Source: QHWK01 sp035259385
GTDB taxonomy: Bacteria; Acidobacteriota; Vicinamibacteria; Vicinamibacterales; CAVVIG01
Assembly (NCBI GenBank): GCA_035259385.1
Contig: DATFWL010000390.1
Coordinates: 1 to 64,000 of the forward strand
DNA: 64,000 nucleotides
Direction of reading: 5' to 3'
Shown: in pieces, positions 9,086-17,860 of the stretch
Layout of the letters: each line of letters begins with the position of its first letter
How positions within the stretch are numbered: position 1 is the stretch's first letter
Translations under genes and position numbers: made by a program
Notes under the pieces: model-generated
What the model was told of the DNA's origin: nothing
The model's database searches: none
What the model saw: only the letters and a program-made list of their open reading frames with translations

Positions 9086-11389
9086 ATGACTGCGACCGAG
9101 CTCGTCATTGGCGGAATGTTCTGGCTGTGCGGTGGCGGCGTCGCGTACGCGTACCTTGGATACCCGCTCCTGGTGTGGACGTTCGCAGCGGCATTCGGCC
9201 GCCGGCGTCGCGAGCCGCCGCCGATCGTCGATCACGAGCCCTCGGTGACCGTCCTCATCGCCGCTCACGACGAAGAGGCGTCCATCGGCGAACGGCTGGC
9301 CAATGCGCTCGCGGTCGACTATCCGGCCGACCGGCTCCAGGTGGTCGTCGCGTCGGACGGCAGCGCCGATCGCACCGCCGAGATCGTCGCGGGCAGCTGC
9401 GATCCACGCGTGCGCCTCCTCGAGTTCCGGTCGCGCCGTGGCAAGGCGGCGGTGCTGAACGACGTGCTTCCCGAGCTGACCGCCGACATCGTCGTGCTGT
9501 CGGATGCGAACACGCTCATGGAGACGAACGCGGTTCGCCGGCTGGTCCGGTGGTTTCGCGATCCGCGTGTCGGCGTCGTGGTGGGACGGCTCCTCCTGAG
9601 CGATCCAGAAACCGGCCACAACGTCGACGGAGTCTACTGGAAGTACGAGACCTTCCTGAAGCAAATGGACGCCCGGCTCGACGCGCTGGTTGGCGCCAAC
9701 GGCGCGATCTATGCGGTGCGCCGTTCGCAGGCCGTTCCGATTCCACGCGACACGTTGGTCGACGACCTGGTGCTGCCGCTGTCGATGCGGCTGAGCACGG
9801 GATGCGACATCGTCTACGACCAGTCCGTCCTGGCGTTCGAGGAGACGGCGGCGGACGTCGCGAGCGAATTCAAGCGCCGGCGTCGCATCGGTGCCGGCGG
9901 GTTTCAGAGCCTGCGCGTCCTGTGGCCGCTGTTGTCGCCGGCGCGCGGCTGGATCGCGTTTACGTTCGCGTCGCACAAGGTGGTCCGCTGGCTCTGTCCT
10001 TTCCTGCTGCTCGGCGCGCTCGCGCTCAACCTGGCGCTCGCCGCTCACCCGCTGTACCGCTCGACGCTGTGGCTACAGGTGCTTTTCTACATCGGCGCCT
10101 GCATCGGCGCGTTCGCGCCAGGATCGAACGTCGCCGTCCGGCTGCTGCGCCTCGCGGCGATGTTCATCAGCATGAATGCCGCGCTGCTTGCCGGTTTCTG
10201 GCAGTTCGTGGCAGGCGCCGGCGGCGGCACCTGGGAACGCACCGCACGGACCGTCGGACCCGGAAGCCGGGCACTTGCGAACGGTCGCCCCGCGGACCGC
10301 CCGATTCGCGTCGTGCACGTCGTCATCGCCCTCGAGGTTGGAGGACTCGAGATGGTGGTGGCGAGCCTCGCACAGCAGATCGGACGCAGCTTCGAGCTGC
10401 ATGTGATCTGCCTCGAGGGGCTGGGCCCGATCGCTTCGCGAGTCGAGCATGCCGGCGTCGCCGTCGAACGCATCGGTCGTCCGGAGACGTCGATCATCCG
10501 CAGCACGCTCAGGCTCCGCCAGCGACTGAAGACGCTTTGTCCCGACGTGATGCACACGCACAACGAAAAGGCGCACATCCGCGGCGCGCTCGCAACGCTC
10601 GGCATGCGTCGGCCGCCCGCGCTCGTGCACACGCGGCACGGTGAGTCGCGGGCGACGGGACTCGCCGCGCTCGCCAATCGTCTGGCGGTGTGGCGCTCGG
10701 GATTCCTCATCAGCGTCTCGGAGCAGGCGAGCGCCATTTCACGCGCGGAGGGCGCGCCGTCCGAACGCGTCCGCGTGATTCGAAACGGCATCGACCTCGG
10801 GCGGGTTCGCCGACTGGAGCAGGTCGATTTCCGACAGCCGCGCGTGGTGGCGATCGGCCGTCTGACGCCGGTCAAGGATCTCCCGACGCTGCTGCGCGCT
10901 GCACAAATTGCCGCCAATGTCGACTGGTCTTTCCAGCTCGACGTCGTGGGTGACGGACCGTCGCGGCCGTCGCTCGAGCGGCAACGACGCGAGCTGCGCC
11001 TCGAGCCGCACGTCAGATTTCTCGGTGCGCGCGACGACGTCCGACCTGTCCTCTCCGAGGCGACGTTGTTCGTGCAGTCGTCGCTGAGCGAGGGAATCTC
11101 GCTGACGCTGCTGGAGGCGATGGCCGCCGGTGTACCGATCGTGGCAACCCGTGTCGGCGGCACGCCGGAAGTGGTCGATCACGGCGTGACCGGGCTGCTC
11201 GTCCCGCCGGGGCACCCGGCTGCGCTCGCTGCCGCGATGCTGACCGTTCTGAACGATCGCTCGCTGGCGCAGCGCATGGGCGCCGCGGCCCGCGCGCGGG
11301 CGGAGCGGTATTTCAGTGTTCGCCACATGACGGCGTCGTACGAGGCGTTGTACGAGGCAGCGGTCGCACGCCGAGTGCGGGCTGCGTGA
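9086..11389 (+). CDS. Bifunctional glycosyltransferase: GT2 domain fused to GT4 domain
   Basis: A 767-residue fusion. The N-terminal half is a membrane GT2 enzyme: a membrane segment, then VTVLIAAHDEEASIGERL, VVASDGSADRT, VVLSDANTLM, ANGAIYAVRRS, DDLVLPLSMR and FKRRRRIGAGGFQSL, then several membrane helices to about residue 380. After a linker, a complete GT4 enzyme follows: IRVVHVVIALEVGGLEMVVASLA, VHTRHGE, VIRNGID, AIGRLTPVKDLPTLL, FLGARDDVRPVLSEATLFVQSSLSEGISLTLLEAMAAGVPIVATRVGGTPE. GT2 membrane enzymes and GT4 enzymes are normally separate genes. AGGAG lies 5 nt before the chosen ATG. A fusion would let one protein add two successive sugars; the sugars are unknown. Confidence 0.88.
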   Translation: MTATELVIGGMFWLCGGGVAYAYLGYPLLVWTFAAAFGRRRREPPPIVDHEPSVTVLIAAHDEEASIGERLANALAVDYPADRLQVVVASDGSADRTAEIVAGSCDPRVRLLEFRSRRGKAAVLNDVLPELTADIVVLSDANTLMETNAVRRLVRWFRDPRVGVVVGRLLLSDPETGHNVDGVYWKYETFLKQMDARLDALVGANGAIYAVRRSQAVPIPRDTLVDDLVLPLSMRLSTGCDIVYDQSVLAFEETAADVASEFKRRRRIGAGGFQSLRVLWPLLSPARGWIAFTFASHKVVRWLCPFLLLGALALNLALAAHPLYRSTLWLQVLFYIGACIGAFAPGSNVAVRLLRLAAMFISMNAALLAGFWQFVAGAGGGTWERTARTVGPGSRALANGRPADRPIRVVHVVIALEVGGLEMVVASLAQQIGRSFELHVICLEGLGPIASRVEHAGVAVERIGRPETSIIRSTLRLRQRLKTLCPDVMHTHNEKAHIRGALATLGMRRPPALVHTRHGESRATGLAALANRLAVWRSGFLISVSEQASAISRAEGAPSERVRVIRNGIDLGRVRRLEQVDFRQPRVVAIGRLTPVKDLPTLLRAAQIAANVDWSFQLDVVGDGPSRPSLERQRRELRLEPHVRFLGARDDVRPVLSEATLFVQSSLSEGISLTLLEAMAAGVPIVATRVGGTPEVVDHGVTGLLVPPGHPAALAAAMLTVLNDRSLAQRMGAAARARAERYFSVRHMTASYEALYEAAVARRVRAA

Positions 11390-11393
11390 AGCG

Positions 11394-12755
11394 ATGGTAA
11401 CGAGCAGATCACCCCGGCCGCGAGCGCTCTTCGTCGCGTACACCTTTCCGCCGGTCGGCGGGGCAGGAGTGCAGCGCACGACGAAGTTCGTCAAGTACCT
11501 GCCGTATGCCGGGTGGGACGCTTCGGTGCTTACGGTCAGCAATCCGTCGGTGCCGGTTCGAGACGTGAGTCTCTGCGGTGATGTGCCGTCATCGACGACA
11601 GTCGTGCGGGCGCGCACCTTCGAACCTTCCTACGCGACCAAGACGGCACTCATGAATGGCGGCAGCGGCAGCCCCGGCAGCCGCAGGCTCAAACATGCCC
11701 TGCATCGCGCGGTCGTCGCACTGCTGCAGCCCGATCCACAGATTCTGTGGAGCGTGCCGGCCTTTGTCGCCGGCATGCGCGCCCTGCGCCGTACCCGGCA
11801 CGACGCGATCGTTGCGACCGCGCCGCCGTTCTCGTCGCTGCTCCTCGGTGCGGCGCTCAGCCGCGTCTCGAACGTCCCGCTCGTGCTGGACTATCGCGAT
11901 GAGTGGGGCGTCAGCAACATGCATTGGGAGAACCGGCAGCTTCGCGGTGAGTCAATGGCGCTTCAGCGCGCCATGGAGAAAAGCGCGCTCAGGCGCGCGG
12001 ACGCAGTCGTGGCGACGTCGCCGCGGAGCGCCTTGGAGCTGAAGGCGTTGATCCAGGAGGCCGGAGCCTCGGCGCCGGTCACGCACATCTTCAACGGCTT
12101 CGATCCCGAGGACTTCCCCGGCGATCCGGCGTACCCGCGGCCACGGTCGTCGAGCAGACGATGGCGGCTGGTCTACACGGGCACGCTCTACAACCTGATG
12201 TCTCCCGAGCCGCTCGTCCAGGCGGTAGAGATGCTGGCCGCGTCGCGTCCCGACCTCGCCGCACAGATCGATCTCGTATTCGCAGGCCGCCGCGCCGCCG
12301 AGCAGGCGCGACGGCTCGAGCGCATCGCCGGCCTCTGTCGGCTGGAAACCCACGAATACGTTTCGCACGGGGAAGCGATCGCGATGATGCGGTCCGCCGA
12401 TGCGCTGTGCCTGCTGCTCAGCGATCTGCCGGGGGCGGATCGGGTGATTCCCGCCAAGCTGTTCGAGTACATCGCCAGCCGCCGGCCGATTCTCACGATC
12501 GCGCCGCCAGGCGACGTGTGGGACCTGCTGCAGGCGCATCCGTCCGCGTTCACGCGCACGCCCCGAGACGTGCGCGGCATCAGCGAATGGCTTGCTCGCG
12601 CGATCGACGGCGGGGTTGGCGCGGTTGCGGCGACCGAAGCCGACACGCGGGCGTACAACCGTCGATATCAGGCGGAACGGCTGGCGTCATTGCTCGATGC
12701 GCTCGTCGCTGCGAAGCCCCGAGGCCGGCGCCGCGTCGATCGGGAGGCCGCCTGA
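11394..12755 (+). CDS. GT4-like glycosyltransferase
   Basis: A 453-residue cytoplasmic glycosyltransferase. The start (ALFVAYTFPPVGGAGVQRTTKFVKYLPYAGWDASVLTV) is characteristic of a GT4 branch in EPS loci, with the PPxGGxGVQR motif. The C-terminal Rossmann half has WRLVYTGTLYNLMSPEPLVQAVEML and LLLSDLPGADRVIPAKLFEYIASRRPILTIAPPGD, where the E-x-x-A/S region binds the nucleotide sugar. It starts 4 nt after the GT2-GT4 gene and its stop overlaps the start of the acetyltransferase gene (TGATG), so it sits mid-operon. The added sugar is unknown. Confidence 0.86.
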   Translation: MVTSRSPRPRALFVAYTFPPVGGAGVQRTTKFVKYLPYAGWDASVLTVSNPSVPVRDVSLCGDVPSSTTVVRARTFEPSYATKTALMNGGSGSPGSRRLKHALHRAVVALLQPDPQILWSVPAFVAGMRALRRTRHDAIVATAPPFSSLLLGAALSRVSNVPLVLDYRDEWGVSNMHWENRQLRGESMALQRAMEKSALRRADAVVATSPRSALELKALIQEAGASAPVTHIFNGFDPEDFPGDPAYPRPRSSSRRWRLVYTGTLYNLMSPEPLVQAVEMLAASRPDLAAQIDLVFAGRRAAEQARRLERIAGLCRLETHEYVSHGEAIAMMRSADALCLLLSDLPGADRVIPAKLFEYIASRRPILTIAPPGDVWDLLQAHPSAFTRTPRDVRGISEWLARAIDGGVGAVAATEADTRAYNRRYQAERLASLLDALVAAKPRGRRRVDREAA

Positions 12756-13309
12756 TGTTCCGTTTGATGTTGTCGGACCTTCGTGCGAAAGCGATCTGGT
12801 GCTACCAGGAGGACTCGCCGGCGGCGCTGATCAAAGTGCTGCTGACCGACGGCACCGGCGCGATGCTCGTGTACCGCGTCATGCAATGGGCGCGCGCCCG
12901 CGGCCTCGCTCCCCTGGAATGGTTCTGCAACAAGCTGAACGCCTCGACTCAGGGCTGCATCATCGGCCGCGGGGCGGAATTCGGCCCGCGGTTCGTTCTG
13001 ATCCACGCCACCGGTGTCGTCATCAACGGGCAGGTGCGGGGCGGTTCCGGAATTCACATCGAGCATCAGGTCACGATTGGCGCCGAACGCCGCCGCAGCC
13101 CACGTCTGGGCGACGACGTCTTCATCGGTGCCGGGGCGAAGATCGTCGGCCCTGTCGTCGTCGGCTCACACACGCGGATCGGCGCCAACGCCGTGGTCGT
13201 CGCCGACGTCCCCGACTACGCGACCGCAGTCGGCGTGCCCGCGCGGGTGGTGAACCGACCGGCCGGGCGCTCGTTGTTCGTTCGTGTCGATGAAATCGCG
13301 GCCGTCTGA
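12755..13309 (+). CDS. Serine O-acetyltransferase-like hexapeptide acetyltransferase
   Basis: A 184-residue left-handed beta-helix acyltransferase. The N-terminal part (MLSDLRAKAIWCYQEDSPAALIKVLLTDGTGAMLVYRVMQW) is like CysE-type proteins in EPS loci. The repeats GCIIGRGAEFG, GVVINGQVRGGSG, IHIEHQVTIGAE, LGDDVFIGAGAKIVGPVVVGSHTRIGANAVVVADVPDYATAVGVPARVV follow. The His in IEHQVTIG is the likely catalytic base. In this context it probably acetylates a sugar of the repeat unit rather than serine. GGGAGG precedes an ATG that overlaps the upstream stop. An alternative is a true serine acetyltransferase, which the context makes less likely. Confidence 0.85.
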   Translation: MFRLMLSDLRAKAIWCYQEDSPAALIKVLLTDGTGAMLVYRVMQWARARGLAPLEWFCNKLNASTQGCIIGRGAEFGPRFVLIHATGVVINGQVRGGSGIHIEHQVTIGAERRRSPRLGDDVFIGAGAKIVGPVVVGSHTRIGANAVVVADVPDYATAVGVPARVVNRPAGRSLFVRVDEIAAV

Positions 13310-13340
13310 AGCAGTCGTCCGCGGCTGGTACGGAGAGGTT

Positions 13341-13982
13341 ATGTCACAAAACGTCGTTCGCCATCGATTCTGTCTCGGTCGCTTCCTGTCGATCGCGATG
13401 TTCGCCACGCTGCCAGTCTCATCAGCGGTCGCGCAGACCGGTTCGGTGCCTCGACTGCCGGCGCCGGCCGCCGTCACCGCGAGTGCGGCAGTGGTGGCAC
13501 CGCCCGATTACATCATCGGCGCGGACGACGTGCTCGCGGTGGTGTTCTGGAAGGAGCCGGACATCTCGTCGGGCCGCGTTCGCGTGCGTCCGGACGGGAA
13601 GATTTCATTGCCGCTGCTGGGCGACGTGAGCGCCGCCGGCCTCACGCCAGACCGATTGAAGCAGGAGCTCGAGACCCTGGCCAAGCCGTTCTTCGCCGAC
13701 GTCAGCGCCGCGGTGATGGTCAACGAAATCAACAGTCGCAAGGTCTTCATCGTCGGCCAGATCGTCCAGTCGGGCGGTTTCCGGTTGAACGGTCCGATGA
13801 CGGTACTTCAGGCGGTGGCGCTGGCAGGTGGGTTCAATGAGGCTGCCGACAAGGATCGCATCGAGATCATCGGCTCCGCCAGCACGCAGCGACCGCGGCG
13901 CCGGCTCAGCTACAAGGCGATCGTCCGAGGCAAGACGCCCGACGTCGCGCTCAGTCCCGGCGACACGGTCGTCGTCTGGTAG
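13341..13982 (+). CDS. Wza-like polysaccharide export protein
   Basis: A 213-residue exported protein with a signal peptide (LSIAMFATLPVSSAVAQ). The poly_export domain starts with DYIIGADDVLAVVFWKEPDISSGRVRVRPDGKISLPLLGDVSAAGLTPDRLKQEL, and one SLBB-type domain follows (KVFIVGQIVQSGGFRLNGPMTVLQAVALAGGFNE). It forms the periplasmic and outer-membrane part of the export channel. It is shorter than E. coli Wza (about 380 residues), as is common for the exosortase-type EPS branch, and no lipobox Cys is evident. GGAGAGG lies just before the chosen ATG. It follows the acetyltransferase gene by 31 nt. Confidence 0.9.
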   Translation: MSQNVVRHRFCLGRFLSIAMFATLPVSSAVAQTGSVPRLPAPAAVTASAAVVAPPDYIIGADDVLAVVFWKEPDISSGRVRVRPDGKISLPLLGDVSAAGLTPDRLKQELETLAKPFFADVSAAVMVNEINSRKVFIVGQIVQSGGFRLNGPMTVLQAVALAGGFNEAADKDRIEIIGSASTQRPRRRLSYKAIVRGKTPDVALSPGDTVVVW

Positions 13983-13988
13983 GTCGCC

Positions 13989-15077
13989 GTGCGCATTCCA
14001 TCACTCGACGGGCTCCGCGCCGTCGCGATCGTCCTCGTGCTCCTGGCGCATGTCGCCGGCACGCGGCACGCGCCGACTCTCACGTCGCTGCGCGCGGCGG
14101 GAGATGTCGGCATTCTCGGGGTCAGGATCTTTTTCGTGATCTCCGGCTTCCTGATCGCGGTGATGCTCGAGCGCGAGTTCGACCGCACCGGACGGATCTC
14201 GCTGTCGGACTTCCTCAGGCGCCGCGCGCTCAGAATCCTGCCGGCGTTCGGCGTCTACCTCGGTGCGATGGCGGCGATGGCCGCCGCGGGAGTCATCGCT
14301 CTGTCGGGCCGCGACCTGCTCATGTCGGCTACGTTCACGATGAACTACGCGGGCTCGCGAGCGTGGTACGTCGGTCACCTCTGGTCGTTGTCGGTCGAAG
14401 CGCAGTTCTACGCGGGCTGGGCGGTCCTCAGAACCCTGGCCGGCCGCTCGCGCTCGCTCGCCGCTGCGGCGGGCGGGCTGGTCGCAGCGCCGGCGGCGCG
14501 GGTTGCCATTCACCTGTTCGCACCCGGATGGCGATCGACGATCGGAGAAGCGCTGCCGACGATCGTCGATGCGCTGGCGTCGGGAGCGCTGCTCGCGATG
14601 CTGCACCAGCGGCTTGCCGGCAGCGCAGGTTACACGCGCTGGCTCCGGTCGATCACGGCCGGCGCGGCGCTGCCGCTGGCCGTGCTCGTGCTGAACGCGG
14701 CGATGCCGCACGTGGCGTTCTCCTATACGGTCGGCGAAACGGCGATCAATCTCCTCATCGCGCTGACGATTCACCGGCTGATCATGTTCCCCGAACGGTC
14801 GCTCGCGCGGCTGCTCAACACGAGAGCGGTCGCCGGGTTCGGCGCATGCAGCTACTCGCTCTACCTGTGGCAGCAGCCGTTCCTGAATCGTCAATCGGCA
14901 TCCCTGACATCAGCGTTTCCGCTCAACGTCGCGCTCGCGATTGCGGCGGCGGCGGTGTCGTACAGGCTCGTCGAACGGCCGGGGCTGTGCATCGGCCGCG
15001 GTTTCGCCGGCCGACACCATCTCCGGTCCGTTCCGGCCGAATCGATTGCGTTACACCCTCATGTCGCGATCACCTGA
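13989..15077 (+). CDS. Membrane acyltransferase (acyltransferase 3 family)
   Basis: A 362-residue integral membrane protein expected to transfer an acyl group, often acetyl, from cytoplasm to a periplasmic sugar. It starts with IPSLDGLRAVAIVLVLLAH, containing the family His, followed by VRIFFVISGFLIAVMLEREFDRTGRISLSDFLRRRALRILPAF and HLWSLSVEAQFY, all signature motifs of OafA/NodX-type enzymes. About ten hydrophobic helices can be counted. The start is GTG, 6 nt after the Wza-like stop, without a strong ribosome site. Its end overlaps the flippase gene by 17 nt. With the hexapeptide enzyme it gives the locus two possible O-acylation steps. Confidence 0.88.
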   Translation: MRIPSLDGLRAVAIVLVLLAHVAGTRHAPTLTSLRAAGDVGILGVRIFFVISGFLIAVMLEREFDRTGRISLSDFLRRRALRILPAFGVYLGAMAAMAAAGVIALSGRDLLMSATFTMNYAGSRAWYVGHLWSLSVEAQFYAGWAVLRTLAGRSRSLAAAAGGLVAAPAARVAIHLFAPGWRSTIGEALPTIVDALASGALLAMLHQRLAGSAGYTRWLRSITAGAALPLAVLVLNAAMPHVAFSYTVGETAINLLIALTIHRLIMFPERSLARLLNTRAVAGFGACSYSLYLWQQPFLNRQSASLTSAFPLNVALAIAAAAVSYRLVERPGLCIGRGFAGRHHLRSVPAESIALHPHVAIT

Positions 15078-16563
15078 CGCCGTTGCCCGTCGCGCACCGA
15101 TCGAGGGCAGGAGCACGGGCAGCCCGGTGCTCGGAGGCGCGTTCGTCGCCTCGCAGTTGCTGGCGCTGAACGCGGTCGGGTTGTTCGCCACCGCGTTCAT
15201 CATCCGGCGGCTCGGCCCTCTGCAATACGGGCAATGGGCGACCGCCGCGGCGCTGGCGTCAGCGCACCTGCTGATGACGAGCGCCGGGCTCCGCACCGTC
15301 TTCGTCCGCGACCTGGCGCAGCGGTGGGAGCTTGCGCCTGAACTGCTGGCCACGCAGCTCTCGCTGCGCATCGCGCTGGCCGGTGTCGCCGCCGGTTCGG
15401 CGATTGCCGTGTCCGTGCTGCTTCGTTACCCGCCAGTCGTCGTCGCCTGCACCGCCGTCGGCTGCGTCTGGATCGTGATCTCGGTGATCGCGTCGACGTA
15501 CGGCGATGTCCTGCAGTCTCTCGAGCAGTTCGGCAGCTACTCGGCGACGGCGTTCGCCGCTGGCGTTGCGGTCACCGCAAGCTCGGTCGCCGCCGTGTGC
15601 CTGGGCTGCGGGCCGATCGGTCTGTCGATCGCCTATCTCACCGCGCCCGCCGTGAGCGCGCTTCTTTGTTGGCGCGCGGTGCGGAAACACGTCGAGGTGC
15701 GGTTGGAATGGGACGCCGCGCGCGCGTGGGCGCGGCTGCGCGAAGCGCGGCTCGTCGGCCTCAATCAGCTGGCAACCGCCGTGCGGGATCGGACCGAACC
15801 GCTCGTCGTCCCGCGCCTCGTCGGCCTCGAGGCGTTCGGGATCTTCAGCGCCGGCGCGATGATCGCAGATCGGCTCGCCAATGTGCCGGATGCCATCTGC
15901 ACGGCGTTCTATCCCCGCATCAGCCGTGCGGCGCAAGCGGCGTTTGGCGTGCCGCCCGAGCAAACCGTCGCACGGATGCTGTCGGTCGGTCTGGCGGCAT
16001 CGCTGCCGTTCGCGATCGTCGGCATGCATCTGGCGGAGAGCCTCTCGGGCATCCTGCTTCCGGGCGCTCACGAGGCGTGTCGCAGGGTTATCCAGGTGAG
16101 CGTCTGGTCCGTTCCTCTGCTGGCCGTCAGTTCCGGAATGACGTTCGCTCTCCAGGCAACAGGCCGTCACGACGTCGTTGCGCGGTCGGGGCTGCGCGCG
16201 ACCGCTGTCAGTGCCGCTCTGTCCTGTGCGTCGATCGGCGCGGCCGGCATCGAGGGCGCCAGTTGGGCGGTCGTAGCACGTCCTCTGATCCTCATCATCG
16301 GTCTGTCGGCGCCATTCCGGCGCGCGTTCCCGCACGCGCTCGCGAAAGTTCCCGTCTGGCGCATTTCCCTGGCTGCCACAGCGCTGGTCGGCGTGTGTCT
16401 CGCCGGGGAGCGCGGGCGCGTGTGGATCGCGCTCGTGTACGCGGCGGCGGGTGCCGTCACGTACGCACTGGCGCTGCTTGCATCGGGCGTGTTCTCGATC
16501 ACGACCTTCCTGCGCCTGATCGCGCCAGCGCCGGGTCGGCCCGCGGTTCATCTCGAGACGTGA
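15061..16563 (+). CDS. Wzx-type lipid-linked oligosaccharide flippase
   Basis: A 500-residue membrane protein with around 12-14 hydrophobic helices, of the MOP exporter superfamily (polysaccharide biosynthesis protein). The N-terminal helix is followed by FIIRRLGPLQYGQWATAAALASAHLLMTSAG, and mid-protein NQLATAVRDRTEPLVVPRLVGLEAFGIFSAGAMIADRLANVPDAI is typical of Wzx proteins. It should flip the undecaprenyl-linked repeat unit to the periplasm. The ATG at 15061 lies inside the end of the acyltransferase gene. The Wzy gene follows after 3 nt. A Wzx/Wzy-dependent pathway is implied by the pair. Confidence 0.87.
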   Translation: MSRSPDAVARRAPIEGRSTGSPVLGGAFVASQLLALNAVGLFATAFIIRRLGPLQYGQWATAAALASAHLLMTSAGLRTVFVRDLAQRWELAPELLATQLSLRIALAGVAAGSAIAVSVLLRYPPVVVACTAVGCVWIVISVIASTYGDVLQSLEQFGSYSATAFAAGVAVTASSVAAVCLGCGPIGLSIAYLTAPAVSALLCWRAVRKHVEVRLEWDAARAWARLREARLVGLNQLATAVRDRTEPLVVPRLVGLEAFGIFSAGAMIADRLANVPDAICTAFYPRISRAAQAAFGVPPEQTVARMLSVGLAASLPFAIVGMHLAESLSGILLPGAHEACRRVIQVSVWSVPLLAVSSGMTFALQATGRHDVVARSGLRATAVSAALSCASIGAAGIEGASWAVVARPLILIIGLSAPFRRAFPHALAKVPVWRISLAATALVGVCLAGERGRVWIALVYAAAGAVTYALALLASGVFSITTFLRLIAPAPGRPAVHLET

Positions 16564-16566
16564 GCC

Positions 16567-17847
16567 ATGGCGTACCTGCTCGCTCTCGCGTATCTCGCCT
16601 GCATCTACATCCGGCCTGCCGAAATCGTCGCCGGGTGGGAAGCAATCCCGTTCGCTGCGATAGTCGCGGCCGTCTCGGCTGTCTGCGTGGCGGTGTCGCT
16701 CGTCCTGCGGCCCCGCCGCTTCTGGGATCTGCCGCAGGACTGGTTCGTTCTCGGTTTCCTGTTCGCCGTCGTCGCCTCGAATGCCGCCTGGGGCTGGATC
16801 GGCGGAGCGCTGCAGGGACTTGTTGCGATGGCGCCGGCAATCTTTGCGTATTTCCTGCTTCGGATCGCCGCCGAGACGCCCCGGCAGTTGCGGACGATCG
16901 GATATACGCTGGTGGCGCTGACGCTGTGGCATGCGGCCAACGGCGTCGTTCAATTCCACACCGGCGTCGGACTCGGCGGCATCGTGCCGATCGAGGGCGA
17001 CTCGTTCGTCGCTGACGAGGGCGGAGCGCTCGACACCCGGCGGATTCGCGCGACCGGCATCTTCAACGACCCCAACGACCTCGCGCTCGCGCTCGTCGTC
17101 GCCGTACCGTTTTTGACGGGCCCGCTTTTGCGCCGTGCGACATCGACGCCCGTCAGAGTTGTTGCGTTCCTTCTGCTGATTCCGATCGGCGTCGCACTTT
17201 ATTACACGAACTCCCGCGGCGGCATGCTGGGCCTTGGCGCCGCCCTGGCGCCATACGGATACCGGCGCTTCGGCAGGGTCGCCGGCGCCCTGGCCACCAC
17301 AGCGCTCCTCACGTTCCTCATCGCTCTCGGTCCATCGCGGATGGCCAACCTCGACGCGTCCGAGAGCTCGGCGCAGGACCGTGTGCAGTCGTGGGCGGAA
17401 GGGCTGCATATGCTCGAGACTCATCCGCTGTTCGGCGTCGGCTTCGGCCGCTACACGGAATTCAACGAACTGGTCGCGCACAACTCGTTCGTCCACACGC
17501 TGGGTGAGCTTGGCCTGATCGGATCATTTTTTTTCGTCGGGATGGGCTACTGGTTCTTTCACAGCACGAGCCGGCCGCCGCTCGCCGGCGAGGGCCCGTG
17601 GGGTGAAGACCTGTGGCAGAGCGGCGCCGCCCTCGGCGTCTGCGCCATGTTCCTGTCTCGTCAATACAGCGTGCTGCTGTTCGTGTGGCTCGCGCTCAGC
17701 AGCGGCTACGTCCGCCTGATGGCGATGCGTACGGCGGCGCCGCCCCGCAATGCGTCGGTACATCTGGTGAGAATCGCCGCGATAATGGTCGCTGGCGTCG
17801 TGTGCACGTACAGCGTGGTTCGTGTCTTCGGACACTGGAGCACCTGA
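16567..17847 (+). CDS. Wzy-type polymerase / O-antigen ligase family protein
   Basis: A 426-residue polytopic membrane protein, probably the polymerase that joins repeat units in the periplasm. It shows the O-antigen ligase-like pattern: a TGIFNDPNDLALALVVAVPF segment, LYYTNSRGGMLGLGAAL, and a periplasmic region WAEGLHMLETHPLFGVGFGRYTEFNELVAHNSFVHTLGELGLIGSFFF whose Arg and His residues are conserved in Wzy_C proteins. Polymerase and ligase cannot be told apart from sequence. As the only such protein in the locus, next to Wzx, it is more likely the EPS polymerase. It begins 3 nt after the flippase gene. Confidence 0.87.
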   Translation: MAYLLALAYLACIYIRPAEIVAGWEAIPFAAIVAAVSAVCVAVSLVLRPRRFWDLPQDWFVLGFLFAVVASNAAWGWIGGALQGLVAMAPAIFAYFLLRIAAETPRQLRTIGYTLVALTLWHAANGVVQFHTGVGLGGIVPIEGDSFVADEGGALDTRRIRATGIFNDPNDLALALVVAVPFLTGPLLRRATSTPVRVVAFLLLIPIGVALYYTNSRGGMLGLGAALAPYGYRRFGRVAGALATTALLTFLIALGPSRMANLDASESSAQDRVQSWAEGLHMLETHPLFGVGFGRYTEFNELVAHNSFVHTLGELGLIGSFFFVGMGYWFFHSTSRPPLAGEGPWGEDLWQSGAALGVCAMFLSRQYSVLLFVWLALSSGYVRLMAMRTAAPPRNASVHLVRIAAIMVAGVVCTYSVVRVFGHWST

Positions 17848-17860
17848 GAGGTTGCGTGCG

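Noticed and set aside
15259..17496. Long minus-strand open frame of 745 codons
   Set aside because: It lies wholly antisense to the flippase and Wzy genes, is full of Arg, Asp and Gln with no hydrophobic or domain pattern, and is a high-GC shadow frame.
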